Positions 22,059-30,300 of a DNA stretch of 32,788 nt are shown one piece after another; the stretch's first letter is position 1; the number at the start of each line of letters is the position of its first letter. Origin of the DNA: Parcubacteria group bacterium Gr01-1014_29. GTDB taxonomy: Bacteria > Patescibacteriota > Minisyncoccia > Ryanbacterales > 2-02-FULL-48-12. Below the pieces are notes generated by a model. The model did not search any database, was not told the DNA's origin, and worked only from the letters and a program-made list of their open reading frames with translations. The DNA lies in contig VMFT01000012.1 of assembly GCA_007376195.1 (NCBI GenBank), positions 1-32,788 of the forward strand, written 5' to 3'. Made by a program: the position numbers and the translations under genes.

Positions 22059-22877
22059 TTACTTCTCGGGGTATTTCTCTCGAAGCTTATCAATAACCTT
22101 ATTTATCCTTTGTTCGCGCTCATCGCTCTCTTCATCAGAGGGAGACGTGAGCTGGGATGTTTGTACATTGCTTGCTGCCGCTTTTTTCACAAGGTCTAAA
22201 AACTTAATTATCTTGGAAACTGCTGCTTCTTCTTTCTTGGTAGGAGATATGCCGTCAACGCTTCCATCCAATGGATGTGCGGGGTCAAGCCTTTTTATGA
22301 ACCCGAGCCATACGTCAAACCCCGACTGTGCTTCTTCCCACGTTGATTTTATTTCAGAAAACGTAACATCTTTAAACTCAAATGACGGCTCTTTGCTTAA
22401 AATTTCGTTAATGCGCATCCGTATCTTAGGAAAAACATTCTCAAAATGCTTTTGCATATCGCCCATTGTCGCCGTTTTTTGATCAAGGTGTTTTGGCTCA
22501 AATATTGTTTCCAGCTCCAAAATCCCTCCGAAAAACGCTATCTGCTCTTCCTGTTGAGAGAAGTCAGGAAGCCAAAAATCTATCATACCAAGAAGATCGT
22601 TGTGAAATTGCCGCAACTCACCGAAGAAGGGCGGATTCAAGCGCGACAGTTTGTCTTTTGCCTGCTTTAAGAAATCGCTTTGTTGCTTTATGACGACAAT
22701 TTTGTCTGCCGGATCAGAAACACTTTCAGGCTGAAGTATTTCCCGATCTGCCGCCTCAAATTCTTTAATAACACTCAAAACCGCTTTACTATAGACTGGC
22801 GGCGCATACACGAATTCGTAATACGCGCCTCCCCCAAGAAGAATGATTACAACGATGATACTAAGAATTTTTTTCAT
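22059..22877 (-). CDS. Exported helical protein, paralogue of the one at 18137-19039
   Basis: 272 residues. An N-terminal anchor (about 4-19, 'ILSIIVVIILLGGGAY') leads to 'YYEFVYAPPVYSKAV' and a helical body, with an acidic, repeat-poor C-terminus ('SPSDEESDEREQR'). It shares the start motif and a 'GELRQFHNDLLGM' stretch with the 300-residue protein 3 kb downstream. No known domain is recognised. It sits between two large wall-binding propeller proteins, 19 nt after one and 10 nt before the other, so co-expression is likely. It may be an accessory factor for those proteins, which is a guess from position only. Confidence 0.8.
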   Translation of the reverse strand: MKKILSIIVVIILLGGGAYYEFVYAPPVYSKAVLSVIKEFEAADREILQPESVSDPADKIVVIKQQSDFLKQAKDKLSRLNPPFFGELRQFHNDLLGMIDFWLPDFSQQEEQIAFFGGILELETIFEPKHLDQKTATMGDMQKHFENVFPKIRMRINEILSKEPSFEFKDVTFSEIKSTWEEAQSGFDVWLGFIKRLDPAHPLDGSVDGISPTKKEEAAVSKIIKFLDLVKKAAASNVQTSQLTSPSDEESDEREQRINKVIDKLREKYPEK

Positions 22878-22896
22878 TTTGTTTTAGTCTTAATGC

Positions 22897-25509
22897 CTAC
22901 AAATTCAACTTGCCGGCGTTAACAAAAAATATGTCTCGTCCGCCGTTTACACTTGCTTGGTATGCTACGCCAACCGATCCATCCGCAAGCAAAATCTCAT
23001 CGGGTCCTCCTTCTCCGTAAACACCGAGCACTTTAAGAGACCAGCCATAGCTTCCTGGAAATGCGTAATAAACAGTTCCATACACACTATAAAATAGAAC
23101 CGGTTTACTAGTAATTTCGAGCCAATTGACGCCCATGTGCGCATCCCCGGAAATAAGTATTTTATGCGCAACATTCCAAGTTACGCCGTCGTTTGAAGAA
23201 AGTATGATTATGCCCTGATTGGTGTAAGAATGATACGCTAAATAAAACTTTCCGTCGCTGGTTTGCAAAAGCGATGAATCAAATTCAAAATTGTTCCCAT
23301 TGGTTATCCGAACCGGCGTTTCCCAGTTGGTAAGGTCGCGCGAACGCACAACAAACACGTCTGTTTTATTTACGTCCAGATTCTCTCTATACGTGTAGCT
23401 GACGTAATAATACCCGTCGGAAGCATGGATTATGGATCCGGCTTCTCCGTTTGCAGTTGTTGGGGTGACCTGTTGCTTGTTGCTCCATGTACTTCCGTTA
23501 TCGGAAGATGTAATAGTAACAATTCCTTCGCCGGACACGTCATTTTGAGCAAGTAACACAAGCTTGCCGGTTCTGTCGCGAATTACATCAATATCGTCCC
23601 AGCTTGAAAAAACAAAATGCGGCTCTGACCAGCTTTTTCCGTCATCTTTAGAAATTGACCCATACAGTTTTGCTCCGCGGTCCCCCCCTCCTGAATTAAA
23701 CACTGCCAAAACTTCGCCACTTGGTGTGCGCGTCAAAGCTGGTTCCTGCTCTGAATAAGCGTCAAACGACGTCACGCGCGATGGAGATAACTGCAGAGAA
23801 ACTGGAGTAAGAGTTTGCTCTACTGTTTCCACTTTCCCGCGAGTAACGCGGTCAAAACAAGGCCGCGTAGTAGAATGTGCACAATTGCCGTTAGCGCTGG
23901 ACTGCGTGTTTAACACTATGCGTGTTTTTGGGCCCACAACCCCCACCGGTTCAAGGCCATTTTTTTCTTGAAACTTTTTGACCGCTATTTCAGTTAATGG
24001 TCCAAAATATCCGCTTACAACCCCTTCCGGATACACATCCGGGAAACTTCTAAGAAACTCTTGCAATTTTTGAACATCCTCGCCCTTAGCGCCGCGCGCG
24101 ATTGTTTTGGTAAACTGAAGCTCAAGTTTTACTGCTATCAATTCCTCTCCCTGGGATTTTACTTGAGTATTCAATCCGGCGATTTGAGCCTGTAATGCTT
24201 TTATCTGGTCCTGAAGCTTCAAAACGAGATCTTGAATTTTCCCCTGCAACTCCTGCGTTACTTCCTTTGTTTCTGGTTGCGGTTGTTGCGGTGTCTGTTG
24301 AATTGTTTCCGGTTGAATGACCACGGGTTGTGGACATGTGTAACAAATTTCTGCTTTGGGAGTTTGCTTGGCGGCCGTTGCCGGCAATGAAGCAGTTTTA
24401 AATGATAGCGTTTCAGTCCGGACTTCGTTTTTCGCAGAATCCCACAAACGAATGTAGTAATAGTAGGTCGTATTTGGCAAGAGATATGTGAGAAGCGTGT
24501 CGTGGATGGTAGTGGAGTTTGAAGTAACTACTGTGGCAAATCCATCAGGCCGCGCGGTTGTTTCTATTTTATATTCCACAGTCGATATCATAGGAATACT
24601 TGTTTCCCACCGGACGTGCGCGCTTGTATCGGTGACCTGATCAACCCGGACATTAAAAACACGGGACTCCATTCCAATCTTGACGGGCGTACTCATAGAA
24701 ATATAAGACTGATACGGCGAACCGGTTGGATTTTTAGGGCTCGGCAATTCGTTTTGTATAACGTCGCTTCCTTCTTGAATAAGGACGGTATACATTTTAG
24801 CCGGATCAAGTTTTGGGCCGTTGTAGCTGTGTGAAAATGTACCTATAGTATTTGCCTGATCAATATCCAGGCCAGCGAGATACAGAGGGCCTTGGCCGAC
24901 AGGAACGCCTTCAAATATCTCAACTGTGTAATGCGCGAAGTTTCTGGGCCAGCCAGAGGGCACGGTCCAGCGCAAAGTGGTGACGCCGCCCGGGGAATCT
25001 CCGGGGGAAGGCGAAAGAATTTTGGTTTGCTCCAAAACATATTGAGAAGCGACTGGGGAGACGGCGACTTCTGAGCCGGAGGCATCTAAAACTGCAATGT
25101 AAAAATTGTATTGACCCACCGGAAATGCAGAAGCCGGTTCTAAGAGACTATGATGAAATTCCCAAAAGCCCGGGGCGCAAAAATTGCTTAATAGCCAAGA
25201 CCCAACAGTAATAGATTGGCCAGCGCTCTCAGTTCCAGGACATTTGCTGTAAATCGAGGCGGGGTTATTGAAAGTAGCAACCTCGGAAAACGCTGCTGCG
25301 CCGGGCCTTTTTTGATAAAATCGAAACGCCTTAACTTGGGAAATAAACGAGGCATCATAATTAAATCGAAGATCTTGAGTACGAAGACCGGTACCGGAAA
25401 CACCCCATTGCGCCTGGAGGTCATACGGCGCGGGAGGTGCGGCATGCGCAGTTCCAAAAAACAGAGTTACTCCGAAAATGATTGAGAAAAAGAGAAAAGT
25501 TTTCTTCAT
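22897..25509 (-). CDS. Secreted wall-binding protein with sialidase-like propeller
   Basis: 870 residues. A signal peptide ('FFGTAHA|AP', cut near 23) is followed by a beta domain of about 260 residues that contains 'PASAFPVGQYNFYIAV'. Next come an FN3-type domain ('VTDTSAHVRWETSIP'), a coiled coil ('LVLKLQDQIKALQAQIAGL') and a peptidoglycan-binding-like module ('YPEGVVSGYFGPLTEIAV'). A C-terminal propeller has Asp boxes 'SKDDGKSWSE' and 'SSDNGSTWSN'. The coiled coil plus wall module closely matches the same cassette in the 19709-22048 protein. The 260-residue domain recurs in the 28756-30300 protein. Sialidase activity cannot be claimed from the Asp boxes alone. Confidence 0.88.
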   Translation of the reverse strand: MKKTFLFFSIIFGVTLFFGTAHAAPPAPYDLQAQWGVSGTGLRTQDLRFNYDASFISQVKAFRFYQKRPGAAAFSEVATFNNPASIYSKCPGTESAGQSITVGSWLLSNFCAPGFWEFHHSLLEPASAFPVGQYNFYIAVLDASGSEVAVSPVASQYVLEQTKILSPSPGDSPGGVTTLRWTVPSGWPRNFAHYTVEIFEGVPVGQGPLYLAGLDIDQANTIGTFSHSYNGPKLDPAKMYTVLIQEGSDVIQNELPSPKNPTGSPYQSYISMSTPVKIGMESRVFNVRVDQVTDTSAHVRWETSIPMISTVEYKIETTARPDGFATVVTSNSTTIHDTLLTYLLPNTTYYYYIRLWDSAKNEVRTETLSFKTASLPATAAKQTPKAEICYTCPQPVVIQPETIQQTPQQPQPETKEVTQELQGKIQDLVLKLQDQIKALQAQIAGLNTQVKSQGEELIAVKLELQFTKTIARGAKGEDVQKLQEFLRSFPDVYPEGVVSGYFGPLTEIAVKKFQEKNGLEPVGVVGPKTRIVLNTQSSANGNCAHSTTRPCFDRVTRGKVETVEQTLTPVSLQLSPSRVTSFDAYSEQEPALTRTPSGEVLAVFNSGGGDRGAKLYGSISKDDGKSWSEPHFVFSSWDDIDVIRDRTGKLVLLAQNDVSGEGIVTITSSDNGSTWSNKQQVTPTTANGEAGSIIHASDGYYYVSYTYRENLDVNKTDVFVVRSRDLTNWETPVRITNGNNFEFDSSLLQTSDGKFYLAYHSYTNQGIIILSSNDGVTWNVAHKILISGDAHMGVNWLEITSKPVLFYSVYGTVYYAFPGSYGWSLKVLGVYGEGGPDEILLADGSVGVAYQASVNGGRDIFFVNAGKLNL

Positions 25510-25532
25510 TATGTATATGATTATTGTTTTTA

Positions 25533-26060
25533 TTAATCGGGAAGTATGTTAAGAATGCGTAAAATTATGGTGGAAATGGTATCGCCAAAATACCGTTGCT
25601 GCCAGCCCATTACCTCCCAATCGATATTATCCTTAGCTTTTTGCCAATGGCCTGAAATTTCTTGATCTTTAAGGGCTGAAACTTTAGGATCAGCGTTAGC
25701 CACCAAACCCTTGGTTATGCCCGTGTCTCCCAAAACCACTTTTTGAACGGCTTCAATGGCATTAAGATAAGGCCTGATTTTATTCAAACCCGTCTCCAGA
25801 GTTGTTACTCGCGATCCCAAACGCGCTACTTCTTTCTTTGATTCAGAGAGATCTTTCTCGCTGGTTTTCAACTTCAATTGTGTAAGTTCCAAATCTTTTG
25901 CAAGATCAGAATTTTTCAACACGGCGAGTTCCTTTTCAACTCCCGCTTTCTCGTCTTTTAAATCTGCAATCTGTTTCTCAAGCGACTGATTCTGGTAAAA
26001 GAAATACCCACCTACACCAGCTAGAATAATAAAAATCGCTGCAATGACAATATTTTTCAT
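25533..26060 (-). CDS. Membrane-anchored coiled-coil protein
   Basis: 175 residues. A short TM anchor (about 4-21) is followed by a long coiled coil (about 27-95: 'LEKQIADLKDEKAGVEKEL', 'LGSRVTTLETGLNKI') and a small helical C-terminal domain ('HWQKAKDNIDWEVMGWQQR'). I do not recognise a family. The start overlaps the end of the TMEM43-like gene by 4 nt (26057-26060), so the two are translationally coupled and may work together in the membrane. Confidence 0.8.
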   Translation of the reverse strand: MKNIVIAAIFIILAGVGGYFFYQNQSLEKQIADLKDEKAGVEKELAVLKNSDLAKDLELTQLKLKTSEKDLSESKKEVARLGSRVTTLETGLNKIRPYLNAIEAVQKVVLGDTGITKGLVANADPKVSALKDQEISGHWQKAKDNIDWEVMGWQQRYFGDTISTIILRILNILPD

Positions 26061-27196
26061 ATAACCCTCTTTTTCTTTTTGATAAAGACAAGAAAAACCA
26101 CGAGGGCAGCAACGGTAACCACCAAAGCAATAATGAGAGCAATAAGATTATGGATCAGCATTGAGACAAGAATGGTCACTATGGTCAATACCAATGATAC
26201 AAAAAATGTAACCATGCCTATCAGCGATCGGCTCAATGATCCAAAAATAGGCAGAATATCAAGTAACACACTGATGGGGCCGAATAGAGCTAAAAGACCA
26301 AACCACATCGCGAGAAAGCCCGCCAATCGCAATATCCATAACATCATCGTATATTCAGAATGAAGGGTCGCGACTCCTTCTTCTCGTGTACCGATAAAAA
26401 GCCGGTAGAGATTATTGCCGTCTTGGTCAAAGTAGGATTCTATGCGATTACCGTACCAAGCCCCAAAGATAGTCCCGGTAAACCCGAGGCGTAACGCGTA
26501 ATAACTCACGCGCAAATCGCCAATGGATGGATCTTCAAATGTGCCGCTCTCGCTCTTGCGAATAAATAGATAACCGTCATTGGCCAAAATCGCCCCCGTA
26601 CTCAAAGTTGTATTTTGTGCATTGAGCGGTACTTTCTCGAAATTAGGCAAAGTTACTCTTGATGGATCAAAGTTGTAAACTCCGATTGTCGCCGCTCCGG
26701 CTTTATTAGTGTAACTGTCTAAAGATTTTTGAGGATTCTCGTGTCCCTCCGGATGCCGAAAATTATCGGAGGATTCAGGTTGTTCCATCCACTCTTTCCG
26801 ATAGGTATACGTTGTCTCTGTAGTTTCCGAACCGCCAAGATTTGTTTTGCTTGTTGTTTCTTGATCTTCTTTCCACGCATACATCTCAACTTTTCGTTCA
26901 ACCGCTATAAATGTATCAGGTTGCAAAAATAAATTATCGCCGATAAGCTCGTCGGAATCAACAACCCCCGTTGTGGAGACGAACTTTCTATCCAACGATA
27001 GATCAGCAGTAACGCTTGTTGAGCTGATTTCTCTCGCTGTTTTGGCGATATCGGAAAGATCGACTCTTCCTTCGTTCCAATACAATAATCCGAATGAAGC
27101 AATAAAAAGTATAAAGCCGATAACCACGCCTTTTATCGAATTGACTATACGGTTACCGTATCCGCTTGTCGTTGTTGTTGTAAATTGATTGGGCAT
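26057..27196 (-). CDS. TMEM43 (LUMA) family membrane protein
   Basis: 379 residues. An early TM (about 20-42) ends in 'LLYWNEGRVDLS', the NEGR motif typical of the family. The soluble part contains 'VEMYAWKEDQET', 'LGGSETTETTYTYRKEW' and 'NFRHPEGHENPQ', all recognisable family signatures. Three to four TM segments follow near the C-terminus (about 280-372) and the tail is Lys-rich. In animals TMEM43 is an inner-nuclear-membrane or ER protein; bacterial homologues are known but their function is not. It is coupled to the coiled-coil gene by a 4-nt overlap. ATG 27196 is preceded by a weak promoter. Confidence 0.88.
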   Translation of the reverse strand: MPNQFTTTTTSGYGNRIVNSIKGVVIGFILFIASFGLLYWNEGRVDLSDIAKTAREISSTSVTADLSLDRKFVSTTGVVDSDELIGDNLFLQPDTFIAVERKVEMYAWKEDQETTSKTNLGGSETTETTYTYRKEWMEQPESSDNFRHPEGHENPQKSLDSYTNKAGAATIGVYNFDPSRVTLPNFEKVPLNAQNTTLSTGAILANDGYLFIRKSESGTFEDPSIGDLRVSYYALRLGFTGTIFGAWYGNRIESYFDQDGNNLYRLFIGTREEGVATLHSEYTMMLWILRLAGFLAMWFGLLALFGPISVLLDILPIFGSLSRSLIGMVTFFVSLVLTIVTILVSMLIHNLIALIIALVVTVAALVVFLVFIKKKKRVI

Positions 27197-27210
27197 AATA
27201 TGGTTATTGT

Positions 27211-27239
27211 ATCATAAATGCCATAGTACTAGTTGTCCT
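27211..27239 (-). promoter_or_regulatory. Candidate promoter for the TMEM43 / coiled-coil pair
   Basis: On the minus strand AGGACA (27239-27234) and TATGAT (27216-27211) are 17 nt apart, with the ATG about 15 nt downstream of the -10. The -35 match is 4 of 6. The 74-nt gap contains only a 5-bp ACTAG/CTAGT hairpin besides this. Confidence 0.3.
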
Positions 27240-27270
27240 AGTTATGCACACCAACATATCTCTGTCTGTA

Positions 27271-28263
27271 TTAAAATAATCTCCGAAAGAAAGAAGAAAT
27301 ACCTTCCCAAAACCTGAAGAAAAAACTTCGCTGCGGCTTTGGAGGGGGCTGCTGGGCCGGTACTCCGCTAACACTGGAGGGAGTAATTTCTTTTTCGGGC
27401 GTCGGAGCTTGGGTAGGCGTGGGAACTGGCTCTTTAACCTGGGAGGAAGAACTGTCTTTTTTCGCAACCATGGCACATGTCCATTTTGCGCCTATAGAAT
27501 ATGTTGTCGAATCTGGTTCCTGCGCTCGGTAATCATAGTAATTATAATCCTCATATCCCGGAAGCGAACAGCGAATAGTATGTTTTTTGCTGTCAAGCGG
27601 AACTTTTGCTTTTATTGGTGCGTTTCCGAGCAAAGATCCGTCAAGATACACTTTTGCCCCTGTGGGTTTTGAATCGATGATAAATACATGGGCCTTGGGA
27701 GGACCGTAAGCCGCATCAAAAGTAATAGTGCCGTTGCGTTCAAGTGTTTTTGTTTCGGGTGGGGGCGCTCCGTGATCATCCAAATCCTCGTAGGTTATAG
27801 TATATGTTCCGACTGGCATCTCTTCCTCCCACTTGAAACCTAGCTCTCCCGTCCGAGTTGTAGGACCTTTTAGAGTAAAATGAGGAATTGGCGGTGGAAA
27901 AGAGTTAAGAAGATAAACCTTGATCGTTCCTTTTCCTTGCGGATACCCTACTTCGTTATAACTTCCGACAAAGAGCAGTTTGCCGCCTTCTTTAAATTCT
28001 TTGATCTCGGGCAAAGGCGCGATATAACCGGGAACAGAGCCCCATGTGATGGTATACGTGCCTGGCGGCGCGTCAAATTTTGAAAAGTAATAACCATCGC
28101 CTGAGTACTCAACAGGTCCTTTGACTTGGAAAGTTGCACAAGAAAGATCTGATTTCACGAGAAGCCCCGGGTGCGGCTGGGAACTATCGGGGGTATTCAG
28201 AGTTGCAACACATAAGGATGATGTTTGCGCTAAAACAACACCGCCGGCAAAAGCCAGAAGCAA
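27271..28263 (-). CDS. Secreted PEGA-domain protein
   Basis: 330 residues from TTG 28263. The reading frame continues upstream without a stop through codons for K-I-G-I-I-T-V-V, which would complete a normal signal peptide (ending 'GGVVLAQT') if translation began at ATA 28290 or ATT 28284. After the signal come two related beta repeats ('PPGTYTITWGSVPGY' and 'PVGTYTITYEDLDDHGAPP'), a PEGA domain ('IDSKPTGAKVYLDGSLLG'), a Pro/Thr-rich linker and a basic aromatic tail ('FFFRFWEGISSFFRRLF'). PEGA domains are surface-layer-type beta sandwiches. It is probably secreted, and the tail may bind the membrane. Confidence 0.83.
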   Translation of the reverse strand: MLLAFAGGVVLAQTSSLCVATLNTPDSSQPHPGLLVKSDLSCATFQVKGPVEYSGDGYYFSKFDAPPGTYTITWGSVPGYIAPLPEIKEFKEGGKLLFVGSYNEVGYPQGKGTIKVYLLNSFPPPIPHFTLKGPTTRTGELGFKWEEEMPVGTYTITYEDLDDHGAPPPETKTLERNGTITFDAAYGPPKAHVFIIDSKPTGAKVYLDGSLLGNAPIKAKVPLDSKKHTIRCSLPGYEDYNYYDYRAQEPDSTTYSIGAKWTCAMVAKKDSSSSQVKEPVPTPTQAPTPEKEITPSSVSGVPAQQPPPKPQRSFFFRFWEGISSFFRRLF

Positions 28264-28291
28264 AACAACTGTGATGATCCCAATTTTTATA

Positions 28292-28744
28292 TTATTTATT
28301 ATACCTTATTTTTAATAACGGGCGTATAAGGAAAATAAAAGCTATAAGCGGCAACAACAAAACAAGCGTGTTGAAAGCAAAGTGAAGGTACACGCCGTCA
28401 ATATACCAGCCCAAAATGCCTTTGCACGGCTCGCAGGCGGTTTGGATATGCTGCCAAATCCTAACCGCGTGCTCAATTAAGTGGTAACCCTGAATAAGCG
28501 TGCCGACAATCAAAAGCCTCATTGCTACGCGGGAAGAAACATTCCGAAGCAAAAACCAAACGACCACCAGAAGCACGAAATACGCAGAATTGAAAACAAA
28601 ATGATTCCATTCAAGATCCAGGAAGAATAAAATCCCTTTAGATTCTTTTATCGGCAACCCAAGCCACCAGTGCTGATAGACTTGCGCAAGATGTTCAATC
28701 CAATGAAAGCCCTGAACTACTAAAGCCAGCGCTAAAATTTTCAT
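28292..28744 (-). CDS. Four-helix membrane protein with internal duplication of a His/Glu motif
   Basis: 150 residues and two homologous halves. Half one has 'QGFHWIEHLAQVYQH', 'KGILFFLDLEWNHFVFN'; half two has 'QGYHLIEHAVRIWQH', 'KGILGWYIDGVYLHFAFN'. The aligned residues H, E, H, Q, H and the later H-F-x-F-N are conserved in both. Together they give two His/Glu clusters within or beside the membrane, which suggests a metal or heme site, though this is inference. Half two adds two Cys ('CEPCKG'). I do not know a named family with certainty. It lies 11 nt after the large surface protein and directly before the PEGA gene. Confidence 0.82.
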   Translation of the reverse strand: MKILALALVVQGFHWIEHLAQVYQHWWLGLPIKESKGILFFLDLEWNHFVFNSAYFVLLVVVWFLLRNVSSRVAMRLLIVGTLIQGYHLIEHAVRIWQHIQTACEPCKGILGWYIDGVYLHFAFNTLVLLLPLIAFIFLIRPLLKIRYNK

Positions 28745-28755
28745 ACGTTCTATTT

Positions 28756-30300
28756 CTACTGCCCTATCCAGAACCGTGTTACCACATCTAGCATAGAGAT
28801 GTATGAAGATTTGGTGAGTGATACAGAATCAAGTACTTGCTGATTGTAGTTCTGGATATTCACGATGTATTTTTTTGTGGGATCAAGAGGAGTGATGCTG
28901 TCATAGACATAGGATGCGGTCGGCACACCAACTTTGCCATATAATCCTTTGTAATAGATGTAACTATACGATCCTTCCGGATACACTAAGATTCCAAAAT
29001 AGGGTTGAGACACGCCCGACGGCCAGCCGGTCTGGGCAACAGTCCATTCAAACTTTGGCGTGGAGACAGTGGGAGACTGCGCCTCGGTCGGGCTTACAAT
29101 TTTGGTTCGATCAAGCGCGAATTGCTTCAAGGTCGGCGTTATATTCACTTCCACGCCATCGCTTCCGATTGCCGCAACATAGTAATTGTATTCACCAACC
29201 GGGAATGATGTTGCCGCATAACTAGTTTTTAAGTACGCCTGCCAGTAACGATATGTCGTGCCGCAGCCAAAATAGAGCCGCCACGCTGAATCTATCGGGC
29301 TGAAGTTGGCATTGCAGGTCTCGGTAATGCCAGAAAACGTTCCCACTGCCTTGAAAGAGGTCTCACCCGGATTTTTCTGGTACAGCTTGAACGTAGTAAC
29401 ATCTGCCGGCTTGCCGTTCGTATAGCCGAATCTCACATATTGAGTATAGAGCGGATTCGTTCCGTATCCTCCGCTCCAATATGCTCCGGTATCCGGCTTA
29501 ACTTCAATGCTCAAGTCCTTCGTCGCGGTTCCTCCGAGCAGATCAGTAACTCCAACCGTGAATTTGAAAATTCCCTGCTGGCTTGACCATCCATATATCC
29601 TCCCGTAAGAATCCAAATAGAATCCCTGCGGGAGGGTAGTGGTGCTGGAAACCATACTCCATTTATACGGGGCGAGCCCTCCGGTTACGGTAAGCGCGGC
29701 ATTATACGACGTCCATATCATTGCCGCGGGTAAACTTTCGGTGTTTATGCTCACGGGCGGAGGAGGCACATATTGATCAAACCAGAATGTCACCGCGCCG
29801 GAACTCATGGACATATATTCCGTATACCCGGTTGTTATCGGATCAATCAGACTTCTTCGGTATGTCACGGTAGCGGTGTATTTTTTAGTCGGATCCAACG
29901 TGGGGCCGTTGTAGGTTCTGAATCCCGCGGTATCGCTTGGCGCGCTCAACCCCCACAGGGAGTAGACAGATTTGCCGGTAAACGCCTCTTGAATGTTTAC
30001 GCGATATGGTTTCTCAAGTGTTGTCGGCCAATCTTTTGGAATAGTCCAGCGGATGGTTGGTGTCAAGGAAGAAGAAGATAAAGGCGAATCAACACTCGTG
30101 GGGCTTGTTGTGATAGTAATCTCAAGTGCCCTCAGTTTCCAGCTTGCCAGCGAAATTTCACTGCCTGTGCTATCAACCGCCCGGAATTCGTAACGATATT
30201 CCCCCGCGGGAAATTCCGATGCCGGAGCGTATGTTTGATACTGCAAAGACCAGTTCGGATTCGGATACCATGAGTAGACTTTCACCATACGTTGCGGCAT
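28756..30300 (-). CDS. Large surface protein, 3' part after a frameshift
   Basis: 514 residues. This frame continues the gene at 30173-32788 and is very unlikely to be a separate gene: it has no signal peptide and begins inside a domain. The first 150 residues are the C-terminal part of a domain ('ASEFPAGEYRYEF') whose complete version follows later in the same frame ('TSFPVGEYNYYV') and in the 22897-25509 protein. A putative Ig (He_PIG-like) domain ('LPAAMIWTSYNAALTVTGG') lies between the copies. The protein ends 'VTRFWIGQ'. About 80 residues expected before the first copy are missing, which suggests a deletion together with the frame change. Confidence 0.7.
   Translation of the reverse strand: MPQRMVKVYSWYPNPNWSLQYQTYAPASEFPAGEYRYEFRAVDSTGSEISLASWKLRALEITITTSPTSVDSPLSSSSLTPTIRWTIPKDWPTTLEKPYRVNIQEAFTGKSVYSLWGLSAPSDTAGFRTYNGPTLDPTKKYTATVTYRRSLIDPITTGYTEYMSMSSGAVTFWFDQYVPPPPVSINTESLPAAMIWTSYNAALTVTGGLAPYKWSMVSSTTTLPQGFYLDSYGRIYGWSSQQGIFKFTVGVTDLLGGTATKDLSIEVKPDTGAYWSGGYGTNPLYTQYVRFGYTNGKPADVTTFKLYQKNPGETSFKAVGTFSGITETCNANFSPIDSAWRLYFGCGTTYRYWQAYLKTSYAATSFPVGEYNYYVAAIGSDGVEVNITPTLKQFALDRTKIVSPTEAQSPTVSTPKFEWTVAQTGWPSGVSQPYFGILVYPEGSYSYIYYKGLYGKVGVPTASYVYDSITPLDPTKKYIVNIQNYNQQVLDSVSLTKSSYISMLDVVTRFWIGQ

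Noticed and set aside
27204-27476. Minus-strand basic frame overlapping the PEGA gene end
   Set aside because: Alternative frame of the Pro-rich 3' end of the PEGA gene; no domain and a biased composition.
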